This document shows positions 47,901 to 56,445 of a DNA stretch of 64,000 nt, piece after piece. Origin of the DNA: a virus. Position 1 is the first letter of the stretch. Each line of letters opens with the position of its first letter. The translations under genes were made by a program, and so were the position numbers. The notes beneath the pieces were generated by a model. The model was not told where the DNA came from. It did no database searches and worked only from the letters and a program-made list of their open reading frames with translations. Location: the IMG/VR virus record IMGVR_UViG_3300045918_000354, positions 1-64,000 of that record. One strand, 5' to 3'.

Positions 47901-48760
47901 GTTTGCCACGCCATGCTAGCGTACTTGTGAGCGATCTCGTGTCCGCTCTTGTCTAGCTCTTGCAACATGCCCTTGAAGATCTTCATCGGAATCATGAGGC
48001 ACTTCGATGAGACCCAGCACTCGACGCTCTTGTCGCTGAGAAAGGATCCGTACGGAACCAGGCGAAGATCGAGCTGAAGAGGCGACATTGAATCAGCGGC
48101 GAGATAGTCGAAGCGGTTGTGAACGTTTCGCTCAAACTCCTTGAGCAGCATCGCTTGAGCGCCAGAGTCAATTGTGTTTGACGCGCGGGCAACAAGCGCT
48201 GTTGTGAACTTCTTCGCATTGAGCTTGGAGAAGATCTTGTTGAGCTCTGCTGCCGTTTCAAACGTATCTTTGACCTCGCCGCCGCAGTCTTTTACTAGAC
48301 GTTGAAGGTCAGGTCCGAAGGCTCGAATCTCATCGCACACAATCGAATCGTGAATAGTCTGCTCGAGAAAGTCACCCTCTTCAGAGACGGCAATCTTCGC
48401 GTCGTTTGCCGGAATGAGCGCGTACGCGTAGCCGTAGGTGCTGGCACCACTTGGCGTTGTTGAGCAGATGAGCGACTTACCGCGCGATGGATAGAGCTTC
48501 ATTGCTGGTGAGATGTCCATCGCGAGCTGATAGATGTTGTTCGTGTCGCGCGACGAGCGAAGACCCTTCGCTGGATTGATCTGACGAACCTCACCGTGTA
48601 TGTCGTGCTGACCACGGAACAGCAGTCCACCATTCGTCACGGCAGACAACCAGTTCGAGTGCGTCTCGCTCAATCGCTTCGTCAGCTTCTTGGTGTCGAT
48701 GTCCTTCTCTTTCCACGGCTTGAGAACGGCTTCTTCCAGGTATTCTTTGAAGGTCAGCAT
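47897..48760 (-). CDS. Putative packaged ADP-ribosyltransferase-like protein A6
   Basis: 287 residues from ATG 48760. Targeting N-terminus MLTFKEYLEEAVLKPW. Motifs: GGLLFRGQHD, RSSRDTNNIYQLAMDIS, PSRGKSLICS, YALIPANDAKIA, VECWVSSKCLMIP. The C-terminal helix after E-C-W (MKIFKGMLQELDKSGHEIAH) is shared by the whole subgroup. Confidence 0.65.
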   Translation of the reverse strand: MLTFKEYLEEAVLKPWKEKDIDTKKLTKRLSETHSNWLSAVTNGGLLFRGQHDIHGEVRQINPAKGLRSSRDTNNIYQLAMDISPAMKLYPSRGKSLICSTTPSGASTYGYAYALIPANDAKIAVSEEGDFLEQTIHDSIVCDEIRAFGPDLQRLVKDCGGEVKDTFETAAELNKIFSKLNAKKFTTALVARASNTIDSGAQAMLLKEFERNVHNRFDYLAADSMSPLQLDLRLVPYGSFLSDKSVECWVSSKCLMIPMKIFKGMLQELDKSGHEIAHKYASMAWQT

Positions 48761-48762
48761 AG

Positions 48763-49632
48763 TTAGTTCTTGTAGTGCCACGCGGTCGCGTCACCGATGT
48801 ACTGTCGATAGATTGAGTAGTCGGCATCCTCAAGCTGTCGAATGATTGAGGCGAAGCGCGACACTGCGATGACGAGGCAGCGCGTGTCAACCCAGCACTC
48901 GACGCCGCGATCAGGAGAGAGCGTCTCGCCAAACTTCTTGAGGCGCAGCTCAAGAGCTCGTGGTGTCAGCTCATCGCTGGCGAGCGCGTCAAAGCGATTG
49001 CGCTTGTGCGTCTCGAAGAACTTTTCGTAGTAGATGAGGTCTGCCGGTGATGCTGCGTCGAACACGAGCTCGGCAGCACGGCGCGATGTGACGGCGTCGA
49101 GTGCAGCGTTGATTGGCTTAGCGTCGATGAACTTGCCCTGCTCATTAGGCTCGATGTCGAGCAGATTGCAGAGGCGTCGAAAGAACTTGTCGAGGCTTGT
49201 GACGCGACTACCAAAGTCGCTCTCAATCGGCTGCTCTAGAAAGTCTGAGACGTTCGACATCACGACCTTCGCGTTGTTCGGTGGAAACACGACGAACACG
49301 TTTCCATAGTCATCAGCGTGGTGCCAGCTCGTCGAGCAGATGAGCGAGTGCGAGCGCTTCGGATAGTCTTGTAGCGAGACAGACCGGTCCATACCAAGCT
49401 GATACAGGTTGTACGAGTCGCGTGAGGTGCGGGCAGCAGACGTCGGGTCGATGTAGACAGAGTCCTTGACGGTCGCTGTATTGAAGCCGCGGAACAGCAG
49501 CCCACCGTTCTCGATAGCCTTCAGCGCTGACTCGCTCTTTATCAGCAGGTCGAAGAGCTTGTCGTGTTCGACTGGCTCCTCCTCCCACTTCTTGAGAATG
49601 ACCTCGTTGAGGTATTGCTTGAAGGTGATCAC
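48763..49632 (-). CDS. Putative packaged ADP-ribosyltransferase-like protein A7
   Basis: 289 residues, GTG start overlapping the previous stop (GTGA). Targeting N-terminus (V)ITFKQYLNEVILKKW. Motifs: GGLLFRGFNT, RTSRDSYNLYQLGMDRS, PKRSHSLICS, VFVVFPPNNAKVV, VECWVDTRCLVIA. All triad positions kept. Confidence 0.65.
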   Translation of the reverse strand: MITFKQYLNEVILKKWEEEPVEHDKLFDLLIKSESALKAIENGGLLFRGFNTATVKDSVYIDPTSAARTSRDSYNLYQLGMDRSVSLQDYPKRSHSLICSTSWHHADDYGNVFVVFPPNNAKVVMSNVSDFLEQPIESDFGSRVTSLDKFFRRLCNLLDIEPNEQGKFIDAKPINAALDAVTSRRAAELVFDAASPADLIYYEKFFETHKRNRFDALASDELTPRALELRLKKFGETLSPDRGVECWVDTRCLVIAVSRFASIIRQLEDADYSIYRQYIGDATAWHYKN

Positions 49633-50537
49633 TCTTGTCGCCCAATCATCTTTGGAAAGATTCCGTTTTCCATCATCGTCTTGTACTTAGCGTGAATCGG
49701 GAAGCTCTGCTCCTTAAGTCGATTCAGAATGTCGCCGAACATCGGGCACGGGATTGCCATGCAGCGCGCGCTGAGCCAGCACTCGTAGTCGTAGATTGGT
49801 TCAAGGTTCTCGCCGTACTCGACGAGGCGAGTGCTGATCGTCGCTGGTGTAAAGCTGAACGTGGCGATCGCGTCAAAGCGATTCTTCTTGTGCTTCTCAA
49901 AGAAGTCGATCAAATCTTCTTTCGATATCACACAGTAGCTGTACGAGTCGAATGCCTCAGCGATCTCTTCAGGCGTCTTAGAGTCGAAGACACGATTGAG
50001 CGCATCAGCATCAGTGAACTTGCCATCACCGCGGTGATCAATCTTGAGTTGCTCAGCGACGCGCCGTAGCAGCGTGCTGAAGCTTTCAACGGACGAGGTG
50101 AAGCTGCCCTTCATGAACGTCTCAGTTGCGAAGTCTTCAGACTGCGACACCGCAATCTTCGTACCGTCGACTGGCACGATGACGTACGGCGTACCGTAGT
50201 GGCGAGCGTCGTAGGCGCTCGTCGAGCAGATGAGCGCCTTGCTGCGAGACGGATAATCCTTCAGCGCAGCAGAGCGATCCATCGCGAGCTGATACATGTT
50301 GTTCGAGTCGCGTGAGGTGCGCTCGCCCTTCGATGGATCGACGATCGCCATCGAGCCACGCTCAACGCCGAGCTCCTTGAACCCGCGGAACAGCAGCCCG
50401 CCGGTCGTGATGGCCTTGAGACCATCACGATGCGAGGAGTTCAGCATGCCGACAGCCTTCTCCGTCTCAACGGAGAACTGCTCCCACGGCTTGATGATAG
50501 CCTCGCCGAGGCTAAGGAACTGCTTGAACGTGATCAC
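49629..50537 (-). CDS. Putative packaged ADP-ribosyltransferase-like protein A8
   Basis: 302 residues, GTG start overlapping the previous stop. Targeting N-terminus (V)ITFKQFLSLGEAIIKPW; the cut site here is shifted to L-G-E. Motifs: GGLLFRGFKE, RTSRDSNNMYQLAMDRS, PSRSKALICS (Ser to Ala once), PYVIVPVDGTKIA, YECWLSARCMAIP. First-translated of the array, next to the gp16-like gene. Confidence 0.65.
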   Translation of the reverse strand: MITFKQFLSLGEAIIKPWEQFSVETEKAVGMLNSSHRDGLKAITTGGLLFRGFKELGVERGSMAIVDPSKGERTSRDSNNMYQLAMDRSAALKDYPSRSKALICSTSAYDARHYGTPYVIVPVDGTKIAVSQSEDFATETFMKGSFTSSVESFSTLLRRVAEQLKIDHRGDGKFTDADALNRVFDSKTPEEIAEAFDSYSYCVISKEDLIDFFEKHKKNRFDAIATFSFTPATISTRLVEYGENLEPIYDYECWLSARCMAIPCPMFGDILNRLKEQSFPIHAKYKTMMENGIFPKMIGRQE

Positions 50538-51004
50538 TTCAGCTCCGCGTCCGTTGCCATCATGCGCAGCAGATCTTCACGCGAGGCGACGACCGCACCG
50601 CTTGTCTTGTTGTTTGAGAACGGTACGAACGCTGCGTTCTTCTTGCGATCACCCTTGACCTTGGCGCGCACCGACGCTGCGTTCAGCGCGATGTTCAGAT
50701 AGTTAGCGGCGACCTCTGCGTTGCGAGCGGCGTAGCGTGGCTCGATGACCTCGAGGTAGGCGGTCTGCGTGTTGAAGGCGCCGATGGCTGCCTCGTAGAC
50801 CTCATCGACCTTGCGATCGATCTCGATGTCCTCGTCGTCCTTCTCGACGACCGCGGTGCCATCGTTGCCCTGCGCTACCGCGAGCTCACCCTCAGTGACG
50901 CCAACGTAGTTGTCCGCCTCTTCGAGATCGTTCGGCAGCGTGTTGAAGAGATCATCCAATGGGTTGGTAATCTTGACCTTGCCGAGAGTGCGAACGTCGC
51001 TCAT
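50534..51004 (-). CDS. Terminase small subunit gp16 candidate
   Basis: 156 residues from ATG 51004, close to T4 gp16 (164). Acidic N-terminus (NPLDDLFNTLPNDLEEAD), central helices (IDRKVDEVYEAAIGAFN ... EPRYAARNAEVAANYLNIAL) and an end with NNKTSGAVVASREDLLRMM. This order (acidic arm, two helices with an R-x-x-E-V segment, N-N...V-x-S-x-x-L tail) is what I expect of gp16 from T4-like phages, but the match is weak. It overlaps the transferase array by four bases and lies near head genes. Confidence 0.45.
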   Translation of the reverse strand: MSDVRTLGKVKITNPLDDLFNTLPNDLEEADNYVGVTEGELAVAQGNDGTAVVEKDDEDIEIDRKVDEVYEAAIGAFNTQTAYLEVIEPRYAARNAEVAANYLNIALNAASVRAKVKGDRKKNAAFVPFSNNKTSGAVVASREDLLRMMATDAELK

Positions 51005-51288
51005 TGGTCGTCCTTCACTGCGTAGACCTTGATGTCGCGTGGACCACCCTTTGCTTGCGACGTGACGGTGCCGTACACGACCTTGACCTTCTTGCCGTGC
51101 AGCGTGGTCACGCCGTGCTTGAGGTCCTTTGCCTTGTCCATCATGTGGATCGTTGTCTTGTCGTAGGTGTTGCCGTCGATCGTTGCCTTTGGCGCAACGT
51201 AGGCAGTCCCAACGGCGATAGCGAATGGCGCAGCGATCATCGCTGTCTTGCTCGCCCAACCTTCATCGAGTAGTTCATTGACCTTCAT
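51001..51288 (-). CDS. Putative head-packaged small protein
   Basis: 95 residues. N-terminus MKVNELLDEGWASK gives an L-D-E cut-type site. A hydrophobic stretch (TAMIAAPFAIAVGTAYVA, about 15-32) is followed by a beta-rich domain (KKVKVVYGTVTSQAKGG). After processing it could be membrane-active. Overlaps both neighbours by four bases. Confidence 0.6.
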   Translation of the reverse strand: MKVNELLDEGWASKTAMIAAPFAIAVGTAYVAPKATIDGNTYDKTTIHMMDKAKDLKHGVTTLHGKKVKVVYGTVTSQAKGGPRDIKVYAVKDDQ

Positions 51289-51737
51289 ACTGCTGCTCCT
51301 ACTGCCTTCTTCGGCTTTTGCTTGAACATGGTTTGCTCAGTGAGCACGCGAAAGACTGCGCCGTTCTTCTCGGCGTACTCAGCGGCGTACTTCCACTTTG
51401 CTTGATTGATCATGAGCGCTTGACGATCGCGATCGGTCATCTTTGGCGTCACAACGCTTTCCTTGTGCGGCTTGATCTCGATGATCTCGCGCTTGACCGC
51501 GCCGGTCGTGTCCATGTACATGATGACCATGTCTGGATAGTACCGATGCATGCGCCCGTCAAAGGGATGCACGTACGGAATGGCGAGCTCTTCTGAACCC
51601 CAGCGCAGAATGGCATTGTTGGTGTCGAGCCACTTCATGAAGGCGCACTCCCACGACGACCGAAACATGATTTGGTTCGTGCTGCGCCCCACGTACTTCT
51701 GCGGGTTCTTTGGAATGAAGCGACCTTGATGTGCCAT
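51285..51737 (-). CDS. 4: Head completion protein gp4 (nuclease-like)
   Basis: 150 residues, as in T4. Lines up well by eye with T4 gp4: GRFIPKNPQKYVGRSTNQIM ~ GKFVPKNPSKYAGDPTKI, ECAFMKWLDTNNAILRWGSEE ~ NFFKYCDLNPNVLKWGSEE, HRYYPDMVIMY and IEIKPHKES (the D...E-x-K of a restriction-type nuclease), KWKYAAEYAEKNG and FRVLTEQ. Completes the head and trims the packaged end before tail joining. Start ATG 51737 overlaps the upstream stop. Confidence 0.9.
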   Translation of the reverse strand: MAHQGRFIPKNPQKYVGRSTNQIMFRSSWECAFMKWLDTNNAILRWGSEELAIPYVHPFDGRMHRYYPDMVIMYMDTTGAVKREIIEIKPHKESVVTPKMTDRDRQALMINQAKWKYAAEYAEKNGAVFRVLTEQTMFKQKPKKAVGAAV

Positions 51738-53098
51738 TAGGTCTGTCCGTAAGGGATGTCAACGCCAGTCGATGTCACCTGCGTCATTGACGGTGTGCCA
51801 GTCGAAGTTGAGTCTGCGCCAGGGCGAGATGATGAGCTAACATTGGACGCGGTGCGCCCATTCGGGTTCGTGGCGCTGCTGAGCAGACCGCCAATGCCAG
51901 ATACGGCGCCATTCAACAGTGCGTCGCCAGCACCGCCAAAGGCGCTGCCAGCTTGCTGTGAGATGACGTTAGCGAAGCGTCCATTGCCTGCCACGGTCTT
52001 GAGCGCCTTTGAGGCGAGGTCCTTTGAGACGTTCGTGAGCTGGCGATCGACGATGGAGCCGAGCGCACCAGACAATCCCTTGTTGCCACCAGCAGCAGTA
52101 GCGTTGGTGCCGCCATTCACGCTGTTTGGTGAGATGTCGGTTGGGGCGCCGTGCAACCCCTTCGCCATCATCTGTTGCTTCTGATCATCGCCGTATGACA
52201 CGGTCTTCGAACCGATGGTGCCGATGTCGACCATTTCCATCCAGTCGTAGTCGAAGACCATTGTCAGCAGATTGACTTCATTGCTCTCGTGCGACAGCTC
52301 ATCAAGGTCAAAGTTGGTGATGCGTGGATTGATGAAGTCGTACGAGACCATCTCAACTGCGTCTGCCAGACCCTTCATTGGGTTGACGAAGATTTGCTTG
52401 ACTCGAATGCTCTCAATAGAGTTGCCGAACGTCGAGTTGACGACGGCGCGGTGAGCGTTGTCCTTATTGTTCGCCGCCTGCTTGTTGAGCATGTTCTCAG
52501 TCAGCTGCGTGAATGCCATGCTGTTGCCGGCATTGTACGAAGCTTGAATGCGCTCTGGCGGTAGCATCGTGCCATCACGAGCAACAGCACGCTGCGTGAT
52601 TGGAGAGTGAATCATCATCATGACACGGAAGAAGTCGAAGACGCGATTGCCAACGTCGTCCATGAAGATCATCGTCAACTCTCGGTGCTGAATGTTCTTC
52701 AGCGCCTTCGTGCGAAAGTTGTACATGTTGACGCCCTCTTCGTACTCGAAGGTAATCTTCGGGCGGTCAACCTGCTTGATCATGAACGAGAACTCTTTGC
52801 TCTTCAGATTTGGAACGGTGTTGATGACCTTCTGAGCTTCTGGGGTGAAGTTGAACTCGACCTTGAAGAGGAACTTAAGCTTCGGGCGAAAGTCTGAGGC
52901 ACCAGCAAGAGCCGCAGCGTAGGACGTTGCGTACCACGACCCATCATTGCGATTGACCTTTGGTTGAACCTTGTTCGGATCAGTAAGCCCGAGCGTGCCG
53001 TGCGCGAAGCCCTCAACCGCCGCACCGAACTTATCGGACGCTTGCTTCTCAAGCGCGATCTGCGAGTCGTTCAGTAGGCCTTTGATTGATGCTGGCAT
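51737..53098 (-). CDS. gp54-like baseplate/tail-tube protein
   Basis: 453 residues. Residues about 70-180 carry a tail-tube-type fold: LKFLFKVEFNF, FSFMIKQVDRPKITFEYEE, NMYNFRTKALKNIQHRELTM and IFMDDVGNRVFDFFRVMM. I associate this run with the baseplate-tail tube initiator (gp54) of T4-like phages; gp48 is an alternative. The C-terminal 140 residues are Gly/Ser/Asn-rich and not typical. It precedes gp4 and follows the tail tube gene. Late promoter at 53122-53128. Confidence 0.65.
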   Translation of the reverse strand: MPASIKGLLNDSQIALEKQASDKFGAAVEGFAHGTLGLTDPNKVQPKVNRNDGSWYATSYAAALAGASDFRPKLKFLFKVEFNFTPEAQKVINTVPNLKSKEFSFMIKQVDRPKITFEYEEGVNMYNFRTKALKNIQHRELTMIFMDDVGNRVFDFFRVMMMIHSPITQRAVARDGTMLPPERIQASYNAGNSMAFTQLTENMLNKQAANNKDNAHRAVVNSTFGNSIESIRVKQIFVNPMKGLADAVEMVSYDFINPRITNFDLDELSHESNEVNLLTMVFDYDWMEMVDIGTIGSKTVSYGDDQKQQMMAKGLHGAPTDISPNSVNGGTNATAAGGNKGLSGALGSIVDRQLTNVSKDLASKALKTVAGNGRFANVISQQAGSAFGGAGDALLNGAVSGIGGLLSSATNPNGRTASNVSSSSRPGADSTSTGTPSMTQVTSTGVDIPYGQT

Positions 53099-53121
53099 TT
53101 ACGGTCCAAGTGTGATGAACC

Positions 53122-53128
53122 TATTTAT
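53122..53128 (-). promoter_or_regulatory. T4-type late promoter core (ATAAATA)
   Basis: GCAGATAAATAGG on the minus strand, 24 bases before ATG 53098, right after the tail-tube hairpin. Confidence 0.6.
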
Positions 53129-53146
53129 CTGCTTTCAGGATACGAC

Positions 53147-53168
53147 AACGGGACCCTAGGGTCCCGTT
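53147..53168 (-). terminator. Terminator hairpin after tail tube gene
   Basis: AACGGGACCC-TA-GGGTCCCGTT, a perfect 10-bp stem 19 bases beyond the gp19 stop, followed by GTCG rather than a T-run. Confidence 0.65.
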
Positions 53169-53187
53169 CCAATGTGCTCGTGAAAGC

Positions 53188-53781
53188 TTAAGCGACGTTA
53201 CCGCCGAGCGCAGTACCGTAGCCAGCGCCGGTCTCGATGTGGCGAGCGTGGTCGAAGCGAATCGACATCACGATGGTAGCGGCTTCAGAAGCCGAGTAGT
53301 CACGATCGCCGAAGTCAGCGGAAGCGATGAAGCAGCCTTCAAGGATCCAGGTCTGAACAACGCCTTCGTCGCCGTCGAGCTGATCGATCTTGGCGCCGAA
53401 CTTGTAGTCCGAGCCAGTGGCAGCAGTGTTCAGCCAACGACCGTCGAGGTCAACGCCGATGATGCGACCTTGAGTCTCGAGCTGAGCCTTGACAACCGTG
53501 GCGGCGAGGCCGGTGATGTCGTCTTCGACCGTCACGTTGATTGGCTGCCACTCGTGCTTGCCGGCGATGTACGCAGTCGAGTTGTAACGATGCAGAACAA
53601 CTTCGGTGAACGAGATGTTCGGCAGCGTGATCGTCGTGACCTGCATTGTCATGTTGCGTGAGTTGGTGCCTGGCACGAGCTGACCAATGTTCAGAAACGT
53701 GATGCGGAACTTGTTGCGAAGGCGTGGGTGAAGAATACCAGCGCCGGCGCCCGGAATACCCATGTTAGCCAGTGTTGCCAT
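53188..53781 (-). CDS. 19: Tail tube protein gp19
   Basis: 197 residues (T4 gp19 is 163). Begins MATLANMGIPGAGAGILHPR with NKFRITFLNIGQ, then MQVTTITLPNISFTEVVLHR, KHEWQPINVTVEDDITG, VQTWILEGCFIASADFGDRD and ATIVMSIRFDHARH. This is the characteristic order of the T4-type inner tail tube, a hexamer ring stacked along the tail. Gene order with a terminator behind and late promoter ahead (53822) supports high late expression. Confidence 0.9.
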   Translation of the reverse strand: MATLANMGIPGAGAGILHPRLRNKFRITFLNIGQLVPGTNSRNMTMQVTTITLPNISFTEVVLHRYNSTAYIAGKHEWQPINVTVEDDITGLAATVVKAQLETQGRIIGVDLDGRWLNTAATGSDYKFGAKIDQLDGDEGVVQTWILEGCFIASADFGDRDYSASEAATIVMSIRFDHARHIETGAGYGTALGGNVA

Positions 53782-53821
53782 TGTCTTATCTCCTGTGAGC
53801 TCATAGAGCAGTGTGATGACC

Positions 53822-53828
53822 TATTTAT
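53822..53828 (-). promoter_or_regulatory. T4-type late promoter core (ATAAATA)
   Basis: CGCATAAATAGG on the minus strand, 41 bases before the gp19 ATG. It stands back to back with the plus-strand cassette promoter at 53911. Confidence 0.6.
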
Positions 53829-53910
53829 GCGAGGGCACTGAAATTTTGGTGCATCCTGAGCAGGCGGTTCGTTGATCCTGAAGACGGGTCGAGGCGTGCC
53901 GCCGATAAGA

Positions 53911-53916
53911 TACAAT
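53911..53916 (+). promoter_or_regulatory. -10 TACAAT of plus-strand cassette
   Basis: AGATACAATC 24 bases before ATG 53940, with GGAAAG as ribosome site. No good -35 and no GTTACA box. Start of the only multigene plus-strand unit in the window. Confidence 0.4.
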
Positions 53917-53939
53917 CTGCTCATCACTACGGAAAGACC

Positions 53940-54455
53940 ATGAACGTCCTTCAAATCATCGCTCACCCCGATCCACGCCATGGATCGTTCTGTCATCAGT
54001 TGGCGGACAAGTTTCACAAGGGTGCTGACGACGCCAAACATTGGGTTCGACGCGCGCACGCCTTCGACGGCGGCTGCTCTGACTTCGTTCATCGGCTTGT
54101 GACAACGGGTTGGGCAGAGCACATCAACTTCGTCTACCCGTGCTGGTGGGAGATGCCGCCGGCCAAGCTCGTCGACCTGCTTCAAACAGTCTTCGTCCGG
54201 GACATGGCGTTCAAGTACGATGAGAAGCTTGGTAGAATGACACCAACGCTGAACATCCCAGTGACGTGCTTCATCACGCTGGGTCAGGACAAGGATCCAG
54301 ACCTGACCTATCTTGGCGATGCCATGCGCTACTGTGGCCTTCATCCCTCCTTTCACGTCTGCAGCAACGTGGGCCCACGCATGACGCCAGCCCTCGCCGA
54401 CGCCTATCTCACCTCAGCCTACAACACCGGCTTCAACCTTCAAGGACAATCATGA
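53940..54455 (+). CDS. Flavodoxin-fold NAD(P)H oxidoreductase-like protein
   Basis: 171 residues. Reads MNVLQIIAHPDPRHGSFCHQ at the N-terminus, the nucleotide-binding start of the flavodoxin-2/quinone-reductase family, then INFVYPCWWEMPPAKLVDLL, where the family has YPxWW-x-x-P for flavin binding. Usually binds FMN or FAD and reduces quinones or similar. First of four genes on the plus strand; role in the cassette (possibly a reductive step) is inference. Overlaps the next gene by four bases. Confidence 0.7.
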   Translation: MNVLQIIAHPDPRHGSFCHQLADKFHKGADDAKHWVRRAHAFDGGCSDFVHRLVTTGWAEHINFVYPCWWEMPPAKLVDLLQTVFVRDMAFKYDEKLGRMTPTLNIPVTCFITLGQDKDPDLTYLGDAMRYCGLHPSFHVCSNVGPRMTPALADAYLTSAYNTGFNLQGQS

Positions 54456-55405
54456 CTCTCGACTACACCTCCGATGACGAACAGGCCGCTGGCGAGTTCT
54501 GGGCCGTTTGCGCAACGCAGAAGTACTTCATCGGCAACAACTTCGAGACGATCTACCTCGACATGCTGCGCATGCTGAAGGAGAATCCCGAGTACACCCC
54601 GTCGCCGCGTGGCGTTGGTTCGCGTGAGATCACGAACCTGACCTTCGAGCTGACCGACCCGCGCGACCGCATGGTCTGGAACAAGGCTCGCGAGGTCAAC
54701 TACGAGTTCGCGATGAAGTTCTTCATCTGGATGGTCAACGGCGACACCGACTTCTCCTACGTCTCCGGCGCCAACAAGCACGCGGTCGAGTTCATCGACA
54801 AGCCGAAGGACGACAAGGCGATGCCGACGAACTTCTCGACGGCGTACGGTCCGCGCATTCTCAAGCAGCTGCCCTTCATCATCGAAGAGCTGACGCGCGA
54901 CCCTGACTCACGTCGCTGCGTCATTCACGTGCTGAACGAGGACGACCTCAACATGCTCGGCACCGACACGAAGGAAGAGTACCCATGTACCGACTCCTTC
55001 ACGTGGCTGATTCGCGACGGTCATCTGAACATGTACACCCACATGCGCTCCAACAACATGGTCCTCACCCTCTGCTACGACGTGTTCAACATGACGATGC
55101 TGCACGAGTACCTGTGGAAGGCGCTGAAGGCCGTGCACCCAGCGCTCGAGCTCGGCATCTACCATCACAACATCGTCAGCGCTCACTACTTCGAGCGTGA
55201 GCAGCCGTTGGTCGACAAGATTCTGGCCGACGCCGAAGACGGTCGCATTGGCGTGATTCAGAAGAAGGCACCGCCGCAGATCAAGACGATCACGGTCCCG
55301 GCTGCGGTGATCTTCAACGACGAGGATGGTGTTGAGCCGCCAACCACCGGTGGCTGGAACAGCTTCGTGCCGACGATGCCTGACCTGAAGGTCGCTTCGC
55401 AATGA
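54452..55405 (+). CDS. Thymidylate-synthase-family enzyme (dUMP type)
   Basis: 317 residues. Catalytic Cys in EEYPCTDSFTWL (TS: PPCHxxxQF), phosphate-binding RS in HMRSNNMVLTL, then YDVFNMTML where the aligned Asn keeps the dUMP-binding choice (dCMP hydroxymethylases have Asp), and SAHYFERE for TS AHIYxxH. RRCVIHVLNEDDLN holds the paired Arg segment. It could make thymidylate or hydroxymethyl-dUMP; PCTDSF instead of PCHxxxQF favours an altered reaction. ATG 54452 (AAGGA upstream) overlaps the reductase stop. Confidence 0.75.
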   Translation: MTLDYTSDDEQAAGEFWAVCATQKYFIGNNFETIYLDMLRMLKENPEYTPSPRGVGSREITNLTFELTDPRDRMVWNKAREVNYEFAMKFFIWMVNGDTDFSYVSGANKHAVEFIDKPKDDKAMPTNFSTAYGPRILKQLPFIIEELTRDPDSRRCVIHVLNEDDLNMLGTDTKEEYPCTDSFTWLIRDGHLNMYTHMRSNNMVLTLCYDVFNMTMLHEYLWKALKAVHPALELGIYHHNIVSAHYFEREQPLVDKILADAEDGRIGVIQKKAPPQIKTITVPAAVIFNDEDGVEPPTTGGWNSFVPTMPDLKVASQ

Positions 55406-56445
55406 GAGCGCTCTGGCTGCCCATCTTCTCGATGCGCAGCTATGAGACCGGCAAGTACGCCATCCTCAAGGATGGCAACTTTCAGCTGGCTCTAGCTCGC
55501 GCGCTCGCGTCCGACTTCGACTACGTCGCGCTCGGCGTGCCGCTCAACTCGAGCGACTACGCTGAGGCCGCTGCCTTCGTTCACGCTCGAACCGACCGCA
55601 TCAAGATTCGTCCGTTCGAGTACGGCGAGAATGCCGTCGAGACTCGTGAGATCTTCTGGGCTGCGAACGACGTGGACAAGATTCACGGCTTCGACCTGCT
55701 GATCACCGACATCACTGGCTACTACGGCAAGCTGCCGGTCATCTACAACTTCAACATCACGAAGCTGCCAGAGCTCGATCGGCCGTACATCGACAAGTTC
55801 TTCGAGAAGGATCTGAAGTCGATCGAGCAATCGCTCTTCACGACGGTCATCAACCCTCGACAGCGCGAGTACATCCTCGAGGTTCGTCCGGACCTGATCG
55901 ACCGTGTCTTCTTCGATCTGAAGTGCGCGCACTCGCTGCTGTTGCCGAAGTCCAAGCCAACGCCGCCGGCCTGCGACCCGATGCTGATCTTCTGGCCGTT
56001 CCGCCTGTCCGACAAGGCCTACAAGTGGACTGAGTTTCTCGAAGCGTTCGAGCGCCAAGGCCTCGCCGACAAGGGCTGGTTCGTCGTCATCACCGATCCG
56101 AACGAGAGCAGTGGCGACGCGCTGCCAGACTATGTTCAACGGATCAAGCCGACGAAGGCCGAGTACTACGGTCACCTCGACTCGGTGCCGATGATCGTGA
56201 TGCTCGACGACATCGACACGGTCCTGCACCCAGGCACCGTCGAGTTTCTGTACTACGGTTGCCCAATGGTGACGTTCACCTCGAACCTGATCGACAACCC
56301 AGTGGCGATCGACAACCTCGATCAGCTTGAGACTGCGCTTGAGACGGCGTGGTATAATATGCTCGACCATACTCCGTTCGTCTACGAGCCGGCGGAGACC
56401 GACCAGTACTACAACCAGGAGTTCGTGCGTGTCTGCAAAAACTAG
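55402..56445 (+). CDS. Glycosyltransferase-like (GT-B) protein
   Basis: 347 residues. N-terminal half reads MRALWLPIFSMRSYETGKYA, ... LLITDITGYYGKLPVIYNFN; C-terminal half has MLIFWPFRLSDKAYKWTEF, FVVITDPNESSGD, YYGHLDSVPMIVML and HPGTVEFLYYGCPMV. The last, a H...E-F-x-x-Y-G-C-P pattern, is the nucleotide-sugar-site signature of GT-B enzymes. Probably glycosylates modified DNA bases or nucleotides. Overlaps the TS-family gene by four bases and the kinase by 17. Confidence 0.65.
   Translation: MRALWLPIFSMRSYETGKYAILKDGNFQLALARALASDFDYVALGVPLNSSDYAEAAAFVHARTDRIKIRPFEYGENAVETREIFWAANDVDKIHGFDLLITDITGYYGKLPVIYNFNITKLPELDRPYIDKFFEKDLKSIEQSLFTTVINPRQREYILEVRPDLIDRVFFDLKCAHSLLLPKSKPTPPACDPMLIFWPFRLSDKAYKWTEFLEAFERQGLADKGWFVVITDPNESSGDALPDYVQRIKPTKAEYYGHLDSVPMIVMLDDIDTVLHPGTVEFLYYGCPMVTFTSNLIDNPVAIDNLDQLETALETAWYNMLDHTPFVYEPAETDQYYNQEFVRVCKN

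Noticed and set aside
54266-54451. Upstream extension of the TS-family frame
   Set aside because: It runs through the end of the reductase gene; the ATG at 54452 has a ribosome site and the family similarity begins after it.
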